A DNA stretch of 29,403 bases from Ruminococcaceae bacterium UBA1785 (GCA_002314555.1 DCGF01000098.1:4813-34215); one strand, 5' to 3'. Numbered from the stretch's first letter, positions 1-8,038 are shown. Program-made: numbers and translations. The notes: generated from the letters alone by a model not told the origin.

Positions 1-65
1 ACTACTACACGATAGAAAGGAGCTTTCTTAGCGCCCATTCTTCTAAGTCTAATTTTTACTGCCAT
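1..65 (-). CDS. rpsP: 30S ribosomal protein S16 (5' part only)
   Basis: The minus strand from 65 to the window edge reads MAVKIRLRRMGAKKAPFYRV and onward, the conserved N-terminus of bacterial S16, a small-subunit protein needed for 30S assembly. The ATG at 65 has a GGAGG ribosome binding site just upstream (about 75-79). It lies 38 bases behind the ffh stop and on the same strand, which matches the common Firmicute order ylxM-ffh-rpsP, so it is probably cotranscribed with ffh. Only the first 21 codons are inside the window. Confidence 0.95.
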   Translation of the reverse strand, partial: MAVKIRLRRMGAKKAPFYRVV

Positions 66-103
66 TTTAAAATTCCTCCAAGAATTAAATTTAACTAATT
101 TTG

Positions 104-1477
104 TTACATCCCAAATTTACTGAGATCTAGTCCAGCCAAGCTATTTGGGTTCATATTTTTACCCATACGTTTCATAGCTTTCCTGGTTGATTTTGAGTTC
201 ATTTGTTTGAACATCTTTTGCATTTGTCTGAATTGAGCAAGAAGTCTATTAACATCTTCAACCTGCATTCCGCATCCAGCGGCAATACGCTTTTTACGAG
301 AGCCGTTTATGATGTCTGGCTTTTCCCTCTCTCCAGGTGTCATTGATAAGATAATCGCCTGAATTCGGTCAAACTCTCTCTCATCAATTTCAATATCTTT
401 AAGTTGCTTACTAGCGCCAGGTAACATACCGAGCAAATCCTGCATAGGTCCAAGTTTACGAACCTGCTGAAGATTAGAAAGCAAATCATTAAGATCAAAC
501 TTATTCTTTCGAAGCTTTTTCTCAAGCTCGATAGCCGTCTGCTCATCGAATTCCTTTTCGGCCTTCTCAATAAGAGAGAGGACGTCGCCCATGCCGAGGA
601 TTCGGTTAGCCATACGGTCTGGGTGGAAGACATCAAGGTCATCAATCTTCTCACCTGTGCCGACGAACTTAATCGGTTTACCGGTGATAGCTCTAGCTGA
701 GAGAGCGGCACCGCCTCTTGTATCACCATCAAGTTTGGTGAGAACCAAACCATCAAGTCCTAAGTCATCGTTAAAGGTCTGAGCTACATTAACTGCGTCC
801 TGACCTGTCATAGCGTCGACTACAAGAAGGATCTCATGTGGATGAACTTCTGCTTTGATATTTCGAAGCTCTTCCATAAGCTGTTCGTCTATATGCAAAC
901 GACCTGCGGTATCAATAAATACGTAATCATATCCTTGATCCTTAGCCAGTTTGATAGCTTCTTTAGCTATAGTGACTGGGTTGTCCTGTCCCATCTCAAA
1001 TACTGGAACACCAACCTGTTCACCGAGAATTTGCAACTGCTTAATAGCAGCCGGTCTGTAAACGTCACAGGCTACAAGTAAAGGTCTGTGATTTTCAGAC
1101 TTCAAACGCTTAGCGATTTTGGCGCAGTGCGTTGTTTTACCTGAACCTTGGAGACCACACATCATAACTATAGTTGGTGGATGTTGCGCGATAGTAAGAC
1201 GCGTCTGGGTTCCACCCATAAGTTCCGTGAGCTCTTCGTTTACTATTTTGATAACCATCTGTGCCGGTGTGAGGCTTTTCATAACCTCGGCACCTATGGC
1301 TCTTTCAGTAACTGCGTTAGTAAAGTCCTTAGCTACTTTGTAGCTTACGTCCGCCTCAAGTAATGCGAGTCGAACTTCTCGCATAGCCTCCTTAACATCA
1401 GCGTCAGTCAAGGAGCCTTTGCTCTTCAGTCTGGAGAACGCAGCCTCCAGCCTGTCGGACAAGCCTTCAAATGCCAC
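104..1477 (-). CDS. ffh: Signal recognition particle protein Ffh (SRP54 GTPase)
   Basis: Ffh binds the SRP RNA and signal sequences of nascent membrane proteins and docks them to FtsY at the membrane. The 457-residue product has the usual length. Visible parts in order are an N-domain four-helix bundle (about 1-88), the G domain with P-loop GLQGSGKTT at 108-116, DTAGR at 189-193 and TKLDG at 247-251, and a methionine-rich M domain (about 300-457) that binds RNA and signal peptide. The start is a GTG at 1477 with AAAGGAG nine bases upstream. The gene begins 14 bases after the ylxM stop and is followed by rpsP, so the three likely form one transcript. Confidence 0.98.
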   Translation of the reverse strand: MAFEGLSDRLEAAFSRLKSKGSLTDADVKEAMREVRLALLEADVSYKVAKDFTNAVTERAIGAEVMKSLTPAQMVIKIVNEELTELMGGTQTRLTIAQHPPTIVMMCGLQGSGKTTHCAKIAKRLKSENHRPLLVACDVYRPAAIKQLQILGEQVGVPVFEMGQDNPVTIAKEAIKLAKDQGYDYVFIDTAGRLHIDEQLMEELRNIKAEVHPHEILLVVDAMTGQDAVNVAQTFNDDLGLDGLVLTKLDGDTRGGAALSARAITGKPIKFVGTGEKIDDLDVFHPDRMANRILGMGDVLSLIEKAEKEFDEQTAIELEKKLRKNKFDLNDLLSNLQQVRKLGPMQDLLGMLPGASKQLKDIEIDEREFDRIQAIILSMTPGEREKPDIINGSRKKRIAAGCGMQVEDVNRLLAQFRQMQKMFKQMNSKSTRKAMKRMGKNMNPNSLAGLDLSKFGM

Positions 1478-1491
1478 TACGGTGTACTCCT

Positions 1492-1866
1492 TTAAACTTC
1501 TTCGTTGTTAAGAGTCTGTGCTATGAGTTTAATTCTAACAACTGCTTCGTTAATGTCTCTTGAGAGACCTGTACGCATGTTGCTCTCATTTATTATCTCT
1601 GCGCATTCGAGAATCTCATCAATTCCAGCACGAACTTCTTCGAAACGCTTAGCAAGGCCAAGACGCTCTTCCATCTCAAAGAGCTGTCCTTCAGCACGCT
1701 TAATAGCATCTCTTACGCCCTGACGAGTAATGCCTTCGTTCTCGGCAATCTCGGCAAGTGACAAGTCGTCGAAATAATAATATTCAATGAAAGCTCTCTG
1801 CTTATCTGTAAGCATGTCGCCATAAAAATCAAGCAAAACGTTTATAACCTCAAAGTTTTTTGCCAC
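1492..1866 (-). CDS. ylxM: YlxM family helix-turn-helix protein, SRP operon partner
   Basis: The 124-residue product is a YlxM-type protein, a small helix-turn-helix protein (sigma-70 region 4-like) almost always encoded just before ffh in Firmicutes. In streptococci YlxM is reported to bind SRP components and modulate Ffh GTPase activity. The pattern LTDKQRAFIEYYYFDDLSLAEIAE then GITRQGVRDAIKRAE is the family's sigma-4-like HTH. A TTG at 1890 also opens the frame, but the GTG at 1866 is preferred because a GGGGG ribosome binding site lies ten bases upstream and the product then starts at VAKNFEV, as in relatives. A consensus promoter lies 70-100 bases upstream. Confidence 0.93.
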   Translation of the reverse strand: MAKNFEVINVLLDFYGDMLTDKQRAFIEYYYFDDLSLAEIAENEGITRQGVRDAIKRAEGQLFEMEERLGLAKRFEEVRAGIDEILECAEIINESNMRTGLSRDINEAVVRIKLIAQTLNNEEV

Positions 1867-1901
1867 TATTTGAGCGCCCCCTTTAATCAAATTCCCGCTT
1901 T

Positions 1902-1924
1902 GTGTAAAGTGCTTTTCTTTACAC
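1902..1924. repeat. Inverted repeat GTGTAAAG / CTTTACAC in the ylxM leader
   Basis: Two perfect 8-base arms (1902-1909 and 1917-1924) enclose a 7-base loop. It lies about 5-28 bases downstream of the expected transcription start and before the ylxM ribosome binding site. It could be a repressor operator or a hairpin at the 5' end of the mRNA. A similar palindrome lies on the far side of the promoter at 2000-2029. Confidence 0.7.
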
Positions 1925-1935
1925 TGTGTTTATTA

Positions 1936-1964
1936 ATTATATTAATAGAGAACCGTATTGTCAA
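1936..1964 (-). promoter_or_regulatory. Consensus sigma-A promoter of ylxM-ffh-rpsP
   Basis: On the minus strand TTGACA (1959-1964) and TATAAT (1936-1941) are separated by exactly 17 bases, a perfect match to the housekeeping promoter consensus. Transcription should begin near 1929. No other promoter was seen between here and rpsP, so this probably drives the whole SRP/S16 operon. Confidence 0.9.
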
Positions 1965-1999
1965 GGTTATTTTTTATCTAAATTTTTCCTCCACAATAT

Positions 2000-2029
2000 C
2001 TTGTGTAAAGTTTCAAACTTTTACACAAG
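2000..2029. repeat. Long inverted repeat containing TTGTGTAAA / TTTACACAA
   Basis: The 30-base palindrome has arms CTTGTGTAAA (2000-2009) and TTTACACAAG (2020-2029), with further near-pairing AGTTT/AAACT inside. It shares GTGTAAA/TTTACAC with the repeat at 1902-1924. It lies 70-100 bases upstream of the ylxM transcription start and just behind the recO terminator. No run of T follows it on either strand, so it is more like an operator than a second terminator. Confidence 0.65.
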
Positions 2030-2060
2030 AAAACCTCCAAGGCTTATATCCCTTGGAGGC
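2024..2060 (-). terminator. Rho-independent terminator of the phoH-recO operon
   Basis: Arms CCTCCAAGG (2051-2059 read on the minus strand) and CCTTGGAGG (2034-2042) form a 9-base stem, followed on the minus strand by TTTTCTTGTG. The hairpin begins inside the last recO codons and the recO TAA stop sits in its loop. On the plus strand a CTTTTT run also follows the stem, so it could act in both directions. Confidence 0.8.
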
Positions 2061-2847
2061 TTTTTAAAAAGTCTAAAGTTTTAAAATGTCTATCCGTATG
2101 TTCAAGCGCATAGCCCTCTGTGACGGCGGAAAGTTCAAGTTGCGCCTTATCCGTCAGCGTGAAGTCAAAGACTTTCTTTGACTCACTATAAATGATATGG
2201 CGCATGGCCGTCACGGCGCTTATTGAGAGTGGCACCTGCCACGCCGAAAGACCTAGTTTCTCATATTCTGCACTGGTTTGTGGGATATTATCATCTCTAC
2301 TGTCTCCCACTACACAGTTACTGCAGTGGAGGTTCCCGTTTCTAATATCAAAGTACATTATATCCGATTCAAATGCACCGCATTCCTCACATGCTATAAG
2401 GTTCGGCGCATAGCCAGACATGGCTAGCGAGCGAAGCTCTGCTACAGATTTTATCTGTGCGCCGGGCAGTTTCTGCTTTGATAAAAGGAATAGGGAATTT
2501 AAAAGAAGTTTTAGAAGTTCTTCACATTCAGCAGTCTCTGGAGCCAGTTCGCCAAAAAGTTCAGCAAGATAAAAAGCGATACTCATATTATCTATGTTTG
2601 AGCGAAGATCAAAGAAGACCTCCTTCTCAACAGCTGAAGTTACATTATATGCCTCTGAACCCTTATAGAATACAAAGTCAGAATAAGCTAGAAGACCTGT
2701 GCCTGCAAGGTTCTTATTCTTTATAGTTTTTCCACCAGACGCGAAAGCTCGAATAAGTCCATATTTAGATGTTAAAACAGTAATAAGGCGGTCTGATTCT
2801 CCGACATTCTGTTCTTTAATTACAAGACCATCTGTCTCTAAATGCAT
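2044..2847 (-). CDS. recO: DNA repair protein RecO
   Basis: RecO loads RecA on SSB-coated single-stranded DNA together with RecR during recombinational repair. The 267-residue product has the N-terminal OB fold (about 1-80: HLETDGLVIKEQNVGESDRLITVLT, then GLIRAFASGGK) and a C-terminal helical domain with a zinc finger of four cysteines at about 153, 156, 175 and 178. A GTG at 2856 opens the frame three codons earlier. The ATG at 2847 is preferred because GAGGTGG lies just before it and would be buried by the longer form. It follows mutS2 by 16 bases and ends the phoH-ybeY-era-mutS2-recO operon. Confidence 0.95.
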   Translation of the reverse strand: MHLETDGLVIKEQNVGESDRLITVLTSKYGLIRAFASGGKTIKNKNLAGTGLLAYSDFVFYKGSEAYNVTSAVEKEVFFDLRSNIDNMSIAFYLAELFGELAPETAECEELLKLLLNSLFLLSKQKLPGAQIKSVAELRSLAMSGYAPNLIACEECGAFESDIMYFDIRNGNLHCSNCVVGDSRDDNIPQTSAEYEKLGLSAWQVPLSISAVTAMRHIIYSESKKVFDFTLTDKAQLELSAVTEGYALEHTDRHFKTLDFLKSLQGI

Positions 2848-2863
2848 CAGTACCACCTCATTT

Positions 2864-5251
2864 CTATTTCATAGTTACTATTGTTACTCCGTCCTCTCCC
2901 TCGCCGTACATTCCAAGACGGAATTCCTTTACGTGAGGATTCTTTGAGAGGTATTGCTTAACCGCTTTTCTAAGTACTCCAGTTCCCTTTCCGTGAATAA
3001 CAGTGAACTGTTCAATTCCAGAACGGAGCTGCAAATCAATAAATCTATCAAGTGCTGGTATAGCCTCATCCGATGCCATACCACGAAGATCAATTTCAGT
3101 CTTCACTGCCATGTCGAGTTTAGATGTCATGGTTCTCTTTACGGTTCTAGTTCCCTTTGTAGCTTCACGCTTAACTTTGCCCTCAAGGAGTCTAAGGTTT
3201 GAAAGAGGAGTCTTACTCTTTATGATACCTGCAGTTACTTCTACAAGTCCTTTCTTATCAGGAAGAGCTGTAACTGTAGCTGTTGTTCCGAGGTCAGCAA
3301 TTACCACTACATCACCAAGAACTAAATCACGAGGAAGTTCATAATCCTCATCCTGTGCAAGTGCAATAATAGGGTTTGTTATATCGTCAAGTGTTCCTTG
3401 ATGTTTTTTGATAGTAGCTTTAGCAGAAGCTGAAAGTTCTGAGAGATCTTTTGATTTTTTCTGTTCTTTCTTAAGCTTATCGAGGTCATCAAGGAAGTAT
3501 GCAGCTTCGCGCTTTGCAGCCTCAACAATCTTCATAGCTTCAGAACGAGCTTTTTCTATTTCATCGTTCTTAAGTTTTTCAACGCTGTTTCTAAGCTCCT
3601 CTGCCTTCTCTTTTTCAGCGCGAGCTTCTGCAGAGAGTGCTGCAGCTTTTTCATGCTCATCTTCCATAGCCTTACGAGATGTCTCAAGCTGTTCAATAAC
3701 ATCCTCAAACTGGGTGTTCTCAGCTGAAACCAACTCACGTGCATGGTCAACTACTTCTATAGGCATACCAAGGCGTTCTGATATAGCAAAAGCGTTTGAA
3801 CGGCCAGGCGCACCTATAAGTAATCTATAAGTAGGACTAAGTGTATCAACATCAAACTCGCAGCAAGCATTTTCTACAAGTGGAGTTTGAAGAGCATAGG
3901 CTTTAAGTTCTGCATAGTGAGTAGTTGCAGCAATTTTAGCACCTTGGTTTGCAAGTCTCTCAAGTACGGATATAGCGAGAGCAGCACCCTCGATAGGGTC
4001 TGTGCCCGCTCCGAGCTCATCAATAAGTGCAAGACTCTTATCGTCAGCTCTCTTAATAATATCTACTATATTTGTCATATGCGCAGAGAATGTTGAGAGC
4101 GACTGTTCAATGCTTTGGTCGTCACCTATGTCGGCAAAGACATCATGGAATATAGCCATACGGCTATTATCAGCAACAGGAATCATAAGACCTGATGCCG
4201 CCATAATAGATAAGAGACCGATTGTCTTAATAGATACAGTCTTACCACCTGTATTAGGACCTGTGATAACGAGAGTATTAAATCCCTCTCCAAGTCTAAT
4301 GTCGGTCGCCACTACTTTCTTTGGATCAATAAGTGGATGACGAGCTTTTTTAATATCTATAATACCTTCATCATTAAGAATAGGTTCAGACGCCTTCATG
4401 TCATAAGCAAGTTGTGCTTTTGCAAAGATAAAGTTCAAAAGGACAGCTGCTTCATATGAACGCTTAGTCTCCTCATAAACATCTCCTATCATGCTGGAGA
4501 GTTCTGCGAGGATTCGTTCAATCTCATCACGCTCTTTTGACTGAAGTACGCGGATTTCGTTGTTCGCCTCTACAACTGACATAGGCTCAATAAATACTGT
4601 TGCGCCACTGTCAGATGTGTCCTGAACTACGCCCGCTACTTCACCCTTATGCTCACGTTTTACAGGAACTACATAACGTCCGTTACGCATAGTGACAATA
4701 GCATCCTGAAGAGCGGTTTGATAATGCTGTGAATGTATTATGTGGTCGAGTTGCTCTCGAATTTTATTTTCCTGTCTTTTGAGGGATTTTCTAATGTCAG
4801 CAAGTGCAGGTGATGCATTATCCGACATCTCATCCTCTGATAGAATACAAGTATATATCTGATCCTCAACAGTTCTATGAGGAATCAAAGCATTAAAATA
4901 TCTGTTTATTCCAGTATCGACTGACTCGCATTGGTTATACCAGTCACGAAGAGCTCTTATAGTTCTAAGTGTTGATGCACAGTCAAGTAGGTCCTTCATG
5001 GAGAGAATACTACCACTATTTGCTATATGCATAAGACCATTTACATTCTTAAGCCCACCGAATGATGGTCCACCAAATTTAGCAAGAAGAACATAAGCAT
5101 CTACTGTCTCAGAGAGGAGTTTCTGTGCAGAAGCTAAATCCTTTGCAGGCTTAAGCTCTCGCGCCATATCCTCTGCATCTGCGCAAGAGGTCTGTGCCGC
5201 AAGTCTATCTAAGATTTTATCAAAATCTAAACTAAGTAAATGCTTGTCCAC
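2864..5251 (-). CDS. mutS2: Endonuclease MutS2
   Basis: MutS2 is a MutS-related ATPase without the mismatch-binding domain. In different bacteria it suppresses recombination or acts on collided ribosomes. The 795-residue product has a core/clamp region (about 1-320), a P-loop GPNTGGKT at 331-338 with the ABC-type signature and LIDELGAGTDP further on, a long charged coiled coil (about 510-630), a KOW-like beta region and a C-terminal Smr domain with DLRGM (721-725) and HGKGTG (753-758), the usual nuclease signature. The start is GTG at 5251. Its AGGAG site overlaps the era stop nine bases away, so the two are translationally close. Confidence 0.97.
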   Translation of the reverse strand: MDKHLLSLDFDKILDRLAAQTSCADAEDMARELKPAKDLASAQKLLSETVDAYVLLAKFGGPSFGGLKNVNGLMHIANSGSILSMKDLLDCASTLRTIRALRDWYNQCESVDTGINRYFNALIPHRTVEDQIYTCILSEDEMSDNASPALADIRKSLKRQENKIREQLDHIIHSQHYQTALQDAIVTMRNGRYVVPVKREHKGEVAGVVQDTSDSGATVFIEPMSVVEANNEIRVLQSKERDEIERILAELSSMIGDVYEETKRSYEAAVLLNFIFAKAQLAYDMKASEPILNDEGIIDIKKARHPLIDPKKVVATDIRLGEGFNTLVITGPNTGGKTVSIKTIGLLSIMAASGLMIPVADNSRMAIFHDVFADIGDDQSIEQSLSTFSAHMTNIVDIIKRADDKSLALIDELGAGTDPIEGAALAISVLERLANQGAKIAATTHYAELKAYALQTPLVENACCEFDVDTLSPTYRLLIGAPGRSNAFAISERLGMPIEVVDHARELVSAENTQFEDVIEQLETSRKAMEDEHEKAAALSAEARAEKEKAEELRNSVEKLKNDEIEKARSEAMKIVEAAKREAAYFLDDLDKLKKEQKKSKDLSELSASAKATIKKHQGTLDDITNPIIALAQDEDYELPRDLVLGDVVVIADLGTTATVTALPDKKGLVEVTAGIIKSKTPLSNLRLLEGKVKREATKGTRTVKRTMTSKLDMAVKTEIDLRGMASDEAIPALDRFIDLQLRSGIEQFTVIHGKGTGVLRKAVKQYLSKNPHVKEFRLGMYGEGEDGVTIVTMK

Positions 5252-5260
5252 TGTCTGCTC

Positions 5261-6160
5261 CTATTCGTTCTCAAGTCCGAAATTCTTAATTAGGCCCTCA
5301 CGGTCACGCCAACCCTCTTTTACCTTTACCCAGCACTGTAGGTTGATATGGCAGTCAAAGAATTTTTCCATATCCTGTCTAGCATATGTGGAAACTTTCT
5401 TTAACATAGCACCGTTTTTGCCAATGATAATCCCTTTATGTGTTTCGCGCTCGCAATAGATTGTAGCTTCGATATCAAGGATATCGGAGTCGTCTCGCTC
5501 GCGCATCTTTTCAATACTAACAGCCACACCGTGAGGTACTTCCTTATCCAAAAGACGTAGAAGTTTCTCCCTAATTATCTCCCCTGCAATAACCCTTTCA
5601 GGTTGATCTGTCAAAGTGTCATCTGGGAAGAAATGAACTGATGGCTGTGCTAGATTTTCAAGCTCATCAAGGAGTTCCTCAACAGCAGTGCCTTTTACTG
5701 CTGAGATAGGAACTATAGCCTCAAAATCATAGAGTTCATTAAACTGCATGATACGAGCTAATATTTCGCTCATATCCTTTAGCATATCAATTTTATTTAT
5801 AGCTAAAATTACAGGTATATTGAGTTTCTTAAACTTTTCGATAAGTTCAAGTTCGCCAGGCTTTATGTCTCCCTCTGCCTCGACAACAAAGAGGCAGGCG
5901 TCCACACCGCCGATGCTGTCTGTCACAGCCTTCACCATGTTCTCACCGAGTTTATTTTTTGGTCGGTGATAACCTGGTGTGTCGGTGAAGACAAGTTGAC
6001 AGGCGCCCCTTGTGAGGACGCCCATAATCTTCGTTCTTGTTGTCTGTGGTTTGCTTGAAACAATAGCAATCTTTGTACCAAGAATGTTATTAAGAAGCGA
6101 TGATTTGCCAACATTTGGACAACCTACAATCGCTATAAATGCTGTAGTTGTATTCTGCAT
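5261..6160 (-). CDS. era: GTPase Era
   Basis: Era is an essential GTPase that binds the 3' end of 16S rRNA and licenses 30S maturation. The 299-residue protein has the normal length. It shows GCPNVGKS (13-20), the effector region with PQTTR (39-43), DTPG (60-63), NKID (122-125) and a C-terminal KH domain with GKNG at 247-250 for rRNA binding. Its ATG overlaps the ybeY stop by one base in the string TAATG, and a GGGAG site lies upstream in ybeY. The association with ybeY is common in Firmicutes and fits a shared role in 16S processing. Confidence 0.98.
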   Translation of the reverse strand: MQNTTTAFIAIVGCPNVGKSSLLNNILGTKIAIVSSKPQTTRTKIMGVLTRGACQLVFTDTPGYHRPKNKLGENMVKAVTDSIGGVDACLFVVEAEGDIKPGELELIEKFKKLNIPVILAINKIDMLKDMSEILARIMQFNELYDFEAIVPISAVKGTAVEELLDELENLAQPSVHFFPDDTLTDQPERVIAGEIIREKLLRLLDKEVPHGVAVSIEKMRERDDSDILDIEATIYCERETHKGIIIGKNGAMLKKVSTYARQDMEKFFDCHINLQCWVKVKEGWRDREGLIKNFGLENE

Positions 6161-6666
6161 TATTCGTCTCCCATGTAATAGCTTCCGTCACGCTTAAGGC
6201 CAAGTTCTGTTAGAGCCTGCTCTTCCTTCTCACGCATACGAAGGAGTTCGAGACCACCGTTTTCATGGTCATATCCAAGAAGATGAAGCATAGAATGAAC
6301 AGTTAAATAACCTACTTCTCTCTGAAGAGAGTGACCGTATCTCTCAGCCTGTTCAAGAGCCTTTTCAAATGATATTACGATATCACCGAGCTGAGCTTCG
6401 CCTGTGTTAAGGTTTATATCATAAACTCCATCAACACCAAGCGGGAATGATAGCACATCTGTCTCACTGTCAATATTTCTATGTTCTTTATTTAGTGCTT
6501 TAATCTGTTCGTTATCAACAAGGGTAACGGAAACCTCAGCATCAGATTCAAAGTTTTCCATTGCGAGCACAGCTGTGCAACAGCGACGAATAAGCATACG
6601 AATTCCCTTTGGAACTTTTACGCTTTTCTGTTCATTTTCAATTACAACCTTAACCTTATTTGCCAT
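6160..6666 (-). CDS. ybeY: Endoribonuclease YbeY (rRNA maturation factor)
   Basis: YbeY is a single-metal RNase needed for 16S rRNA 3'-end processing and ribosome quality control. The 168-residue product carries the family signature with three zinc-binding histidines at 124, 128 and 134 (HSMLHLLGYDH) and the upstream segment DVLSFPLG (70-77). An ATG twelve codons earlier (6702) also opens the frame. The ATG at 6666 is chosen because GGAGGG lies eight bases before it and the product then starts MANKVKVVIE. It overlaps the end of phoH by 11 bases and touches era, so translation is probably coupled. Confidence 0.96.
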   Translation of the reverse strand: MANKVKVVIENEQKSVKVPKGIRMLIRRCCTAVLAMENFESDAEVSVTLVDNEQIKALNKEHRNIDSETDVLSFPLGVDGVYDINLNTGEAQLGDIVISFEKALEQAERYGHSLQREVGYLTVHSMLHLLGYDHENGGLELLRMREKEEQALTELGLKRDGSYYMGDE

Positions 6667-7633
6667 GACGTTTGCCCTCCATTTTTTCAGCATACTGTTC
6701 ATATGCCTTTACAATTTCTTGTACTAAGTGGTGGCGAACTACATCCCGTTCGTCGAATTTGACTGTAGTAATACCTTCTATATTTTTAAGGATTTTTGTC
6801 ACTTCAACAAGTCCAGACTTTTTACCTCCAGGTAAATCAATCTGAGTGATGTCTCCTGTGATAACTGCTTTTGAGCCATTACCGAGACGAGTTAAGAACA
6901 TCTTCATCTGTTCGGATGTGGTGTTCTGTGCCTCATCAAGAATAATAAAGCTCTCATCTAAGGTCCTACCACGCATATATGCGAGTGGGGCCACTTCTAT
7001 CACGCCACGCTCCATCTGACGCTGAAATCCATCAGGTCCAAACATCTCAAAGAGTGCATCGTAAAGAGGTCTAAGATATGGGTCAACCTTCTGTTGAAGG
7101 TCACCTGGTAAGAAGCCGAGGCTCTCTCCTGCTTCAACTGCAGGACGTGTCAAAATAATACGGTTAACTTCCTTTGCTTTAAAGGCTTTAACAGCCATCG
7201 CAACAGCGAGGTAAGTTTTACCGGTTCCCGCAGGGCCAATTCCGAAAACGACTGTGTTGTCACGGATAGAATCTATATATTTCTTTTGACCGAGAGTCTT
7301 AGCTTTAATAGGCTTTCCGCTTGCAGTAATACAGATGCAGTCAGACATAAGCTTTTTAAGGTCTTCACTCTGCCCACCTTTTGTCATATCGATGACATAA
7401 TGGACATTCTGCTCGTTAAGTTCCTCTCCCTTTGAGAGAAGAGCAAGGAGACCATCAACTGCTTTAGCTGCGTTCTTTACCGCATCATCATCTCCGGTAA
7501 TCTTTACAAGATCACCTCTGATAACAACAGTGACATCATATTCACTTTCGAGAATCTTAATATTCTCATCAAGGCTTCCAAAAAGCCCAAGAACATTTTC
7601 AAAATTATCAAAATGTATAATTTGTTCTGCCAC
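6656..7633 (-). CDS. PhoH family ATPase (PhoL/YbeZ type)
   Basis: The 325-residue protein is a cytoplasmic PhoH-like P-loop ATPase, the kind encoded beside ybeY in most bacteria and thought to be a helicase-like partner in rRNA metabolism. It has an N-terminal KH-like region (about 1-90), Walker A GPAGTGKT (133-140) and Walker B IILDEAQN (230-237), with GDITQIDLP further on. The start is a GTG at 7633 with AGGAAGGG nine bases upstream. It is the first gene of the five-gene operon running to recO. The biochemical substrate of the family is not firmly established. Confidence 0.95.
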   Translation of the reverse strand: MAEQIIHFDNFENVLGLFGSLDENIKILESEYDVTVVIRGDLVKITGDDDAVKNAAKAVDGLLALLSKGEELNEQNVHYVIDMTKGGQSEDLKKLMSDCICITASGKPIKAKTLGQKKYIDSIRDNTVVFGIGPAGTGKTYLAVAMAVKAFKAKEVNRIILTRPAVEAGESLGFLPGDLQQKVDPYLRPLYDALFEMFGPDGFQRQMERGVIEVAPLAYMRGRTLDESFIILDEAQNTTSEQMKMFLTRLGNGSKAVITGDITQIDLPGGKKSGLVEVTKILKNIEGITTVKFDERDVVRHHLVQEIVKAYEQYAEKMEGKRHGK

Positions 7634-7665
7634 AAAAACGGACCCTTCCTATTATAATCGAAACA

Positions 7666-7694
7666 ATTATATTCTACTTTTCATAAAAAGTTAA
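7666..7694 (-). promoter_or_regulatory. Sigma-A promoter of phoH-ybeY-era-mutS2-recO
   Basis: On the minus strand TTAACT (7689-7694) and TATAAT (7666-7671) are 17 bases apart, which would start transcription about 25 bases before the phoH GTG. Its -35 box directly abuts the -35 box of the plus-strand promoter at 7695. Confidence 0.65.
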
Positions 7695-7722
7695 TTGACA
7701 TTTTAGCTAAATTTCACATAAT
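7695..7722 (+). promoter_or_regulatory. Upstream plus-strand promoter for the small protein and DUF1015 gene
   Basis: TTGACA (7695-7700) and CATAAT (7717-7722) are 16 bases apart. The spacer contains the 10-base palindrome TTTAGCTAAA (7703-7712), which could be chance in AT-rich DNA or a binding site. Confidence 0.5.
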
Positions 7723-7761
7723 TTTCTTGTTAAAAGACATTTTGGGCACTTTTGTAGTCCC

Positions 7762-7790
7762 TTGTAAAATTTGCATCTTTGTGCTAAAAT
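7762..7790 (+). promoter_or_regulatory. Second plus-strand promoter closer to the small protein
   Basis: TTGTAA (7762-7767) and TAAAAT (7785-7790) are 17 bases apart. TG lies one base before the -10 box, the extended -10 arrangement. A transcript would begin near 7797, leaving a short leader before the ribosome binding site at 7810-7814. Confidence 0.55.
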
Positions 7791-7822
7791 TTCCCTATTC
7801 TATTTTGTTAGGAGATATACCA

Positions 7823-8038
7823 GTGAAAAAGCTTTTTAATGAAGACATCTCGCCTCAATGTGAATACTGTCACTATGGACGCATCACACCGGATAATTAT
7901 AGTGTCCTCTGTGAAAAGCGTGGTATTATGCTTCCAAACTCATACTGTAAATCTTTTAAGTACGATGTTTTAAAGCGTCGTCCACAGAAGAAACTTCAAC
8001 TCTTTGCTGATTATTCAGCTGATGATTTTAAACTTTAA
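7823..8038 (+). CDS. Small four-cysteine protein upstream of DUF1015 gene
   Basis: The product of 71 residues is a putative zinc-binding protein of unknown function. Cysteines lie at 13, 16, 30 and 42 in the order CEYC, LC-EKRG and YCKSF, followed by a basic stretch (KRRPQKK) and an acidic tail. The spacing would suit one structural zinc. The reading frame extends upstream to 7727, but the GTG at 7823 is chosen because AGGAG lies nine bases before it and the earlier part would precede the -10 box of the nearer promoter. It ends ten bases before the DUF1015 gene, with the stop codon overlapping that gene's AAGGAG site, so the pair is one operon. I recognise a similar small protein beside DUF1015 in other Clostridia from memory only. 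Confidence 0.8.
   Translation: MKKLFNEDISPQCEYCHYGRITPDNYSVLCEKRGIMLPNSYCKSFKYDVLKRRPQKKLQLFADYSADDFKL

Noticed and set aside
340..756. Long minus-strand reading frame inside ffh
   Set aside because: It lies in another frame of the clearly conserved ffh and its product has no recognisable domain or ribosome site.
836..1081. Plus-strand 81-codon frame opposite ffh
   Set aside because: Antisense shadow of the Ffh GTPase domain without supporting signals.
3408..3830. 140-codon plus-strand frame opposite mutS2, very rich in Ser, Ala and Phe
   Set aside because: It is the antisense of the Glu/Lys/Ala-rich coiled coil of MutS2, which gives such composition automatically.
7727..7822. Upstream extension of the small cysteine protein, with hydrophobic residues that look like a signal peptide
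   Set aside because: It overlaps the nearer promoter, and the GTG at 7823 has a proper AGGAG site; the extension is probably untranslated.
7634..7822. Possible riboswitch between phoH and the small protein
   Set aside because: No conserved riboswitch core or large stem was seen; the space is filled by three promoters.
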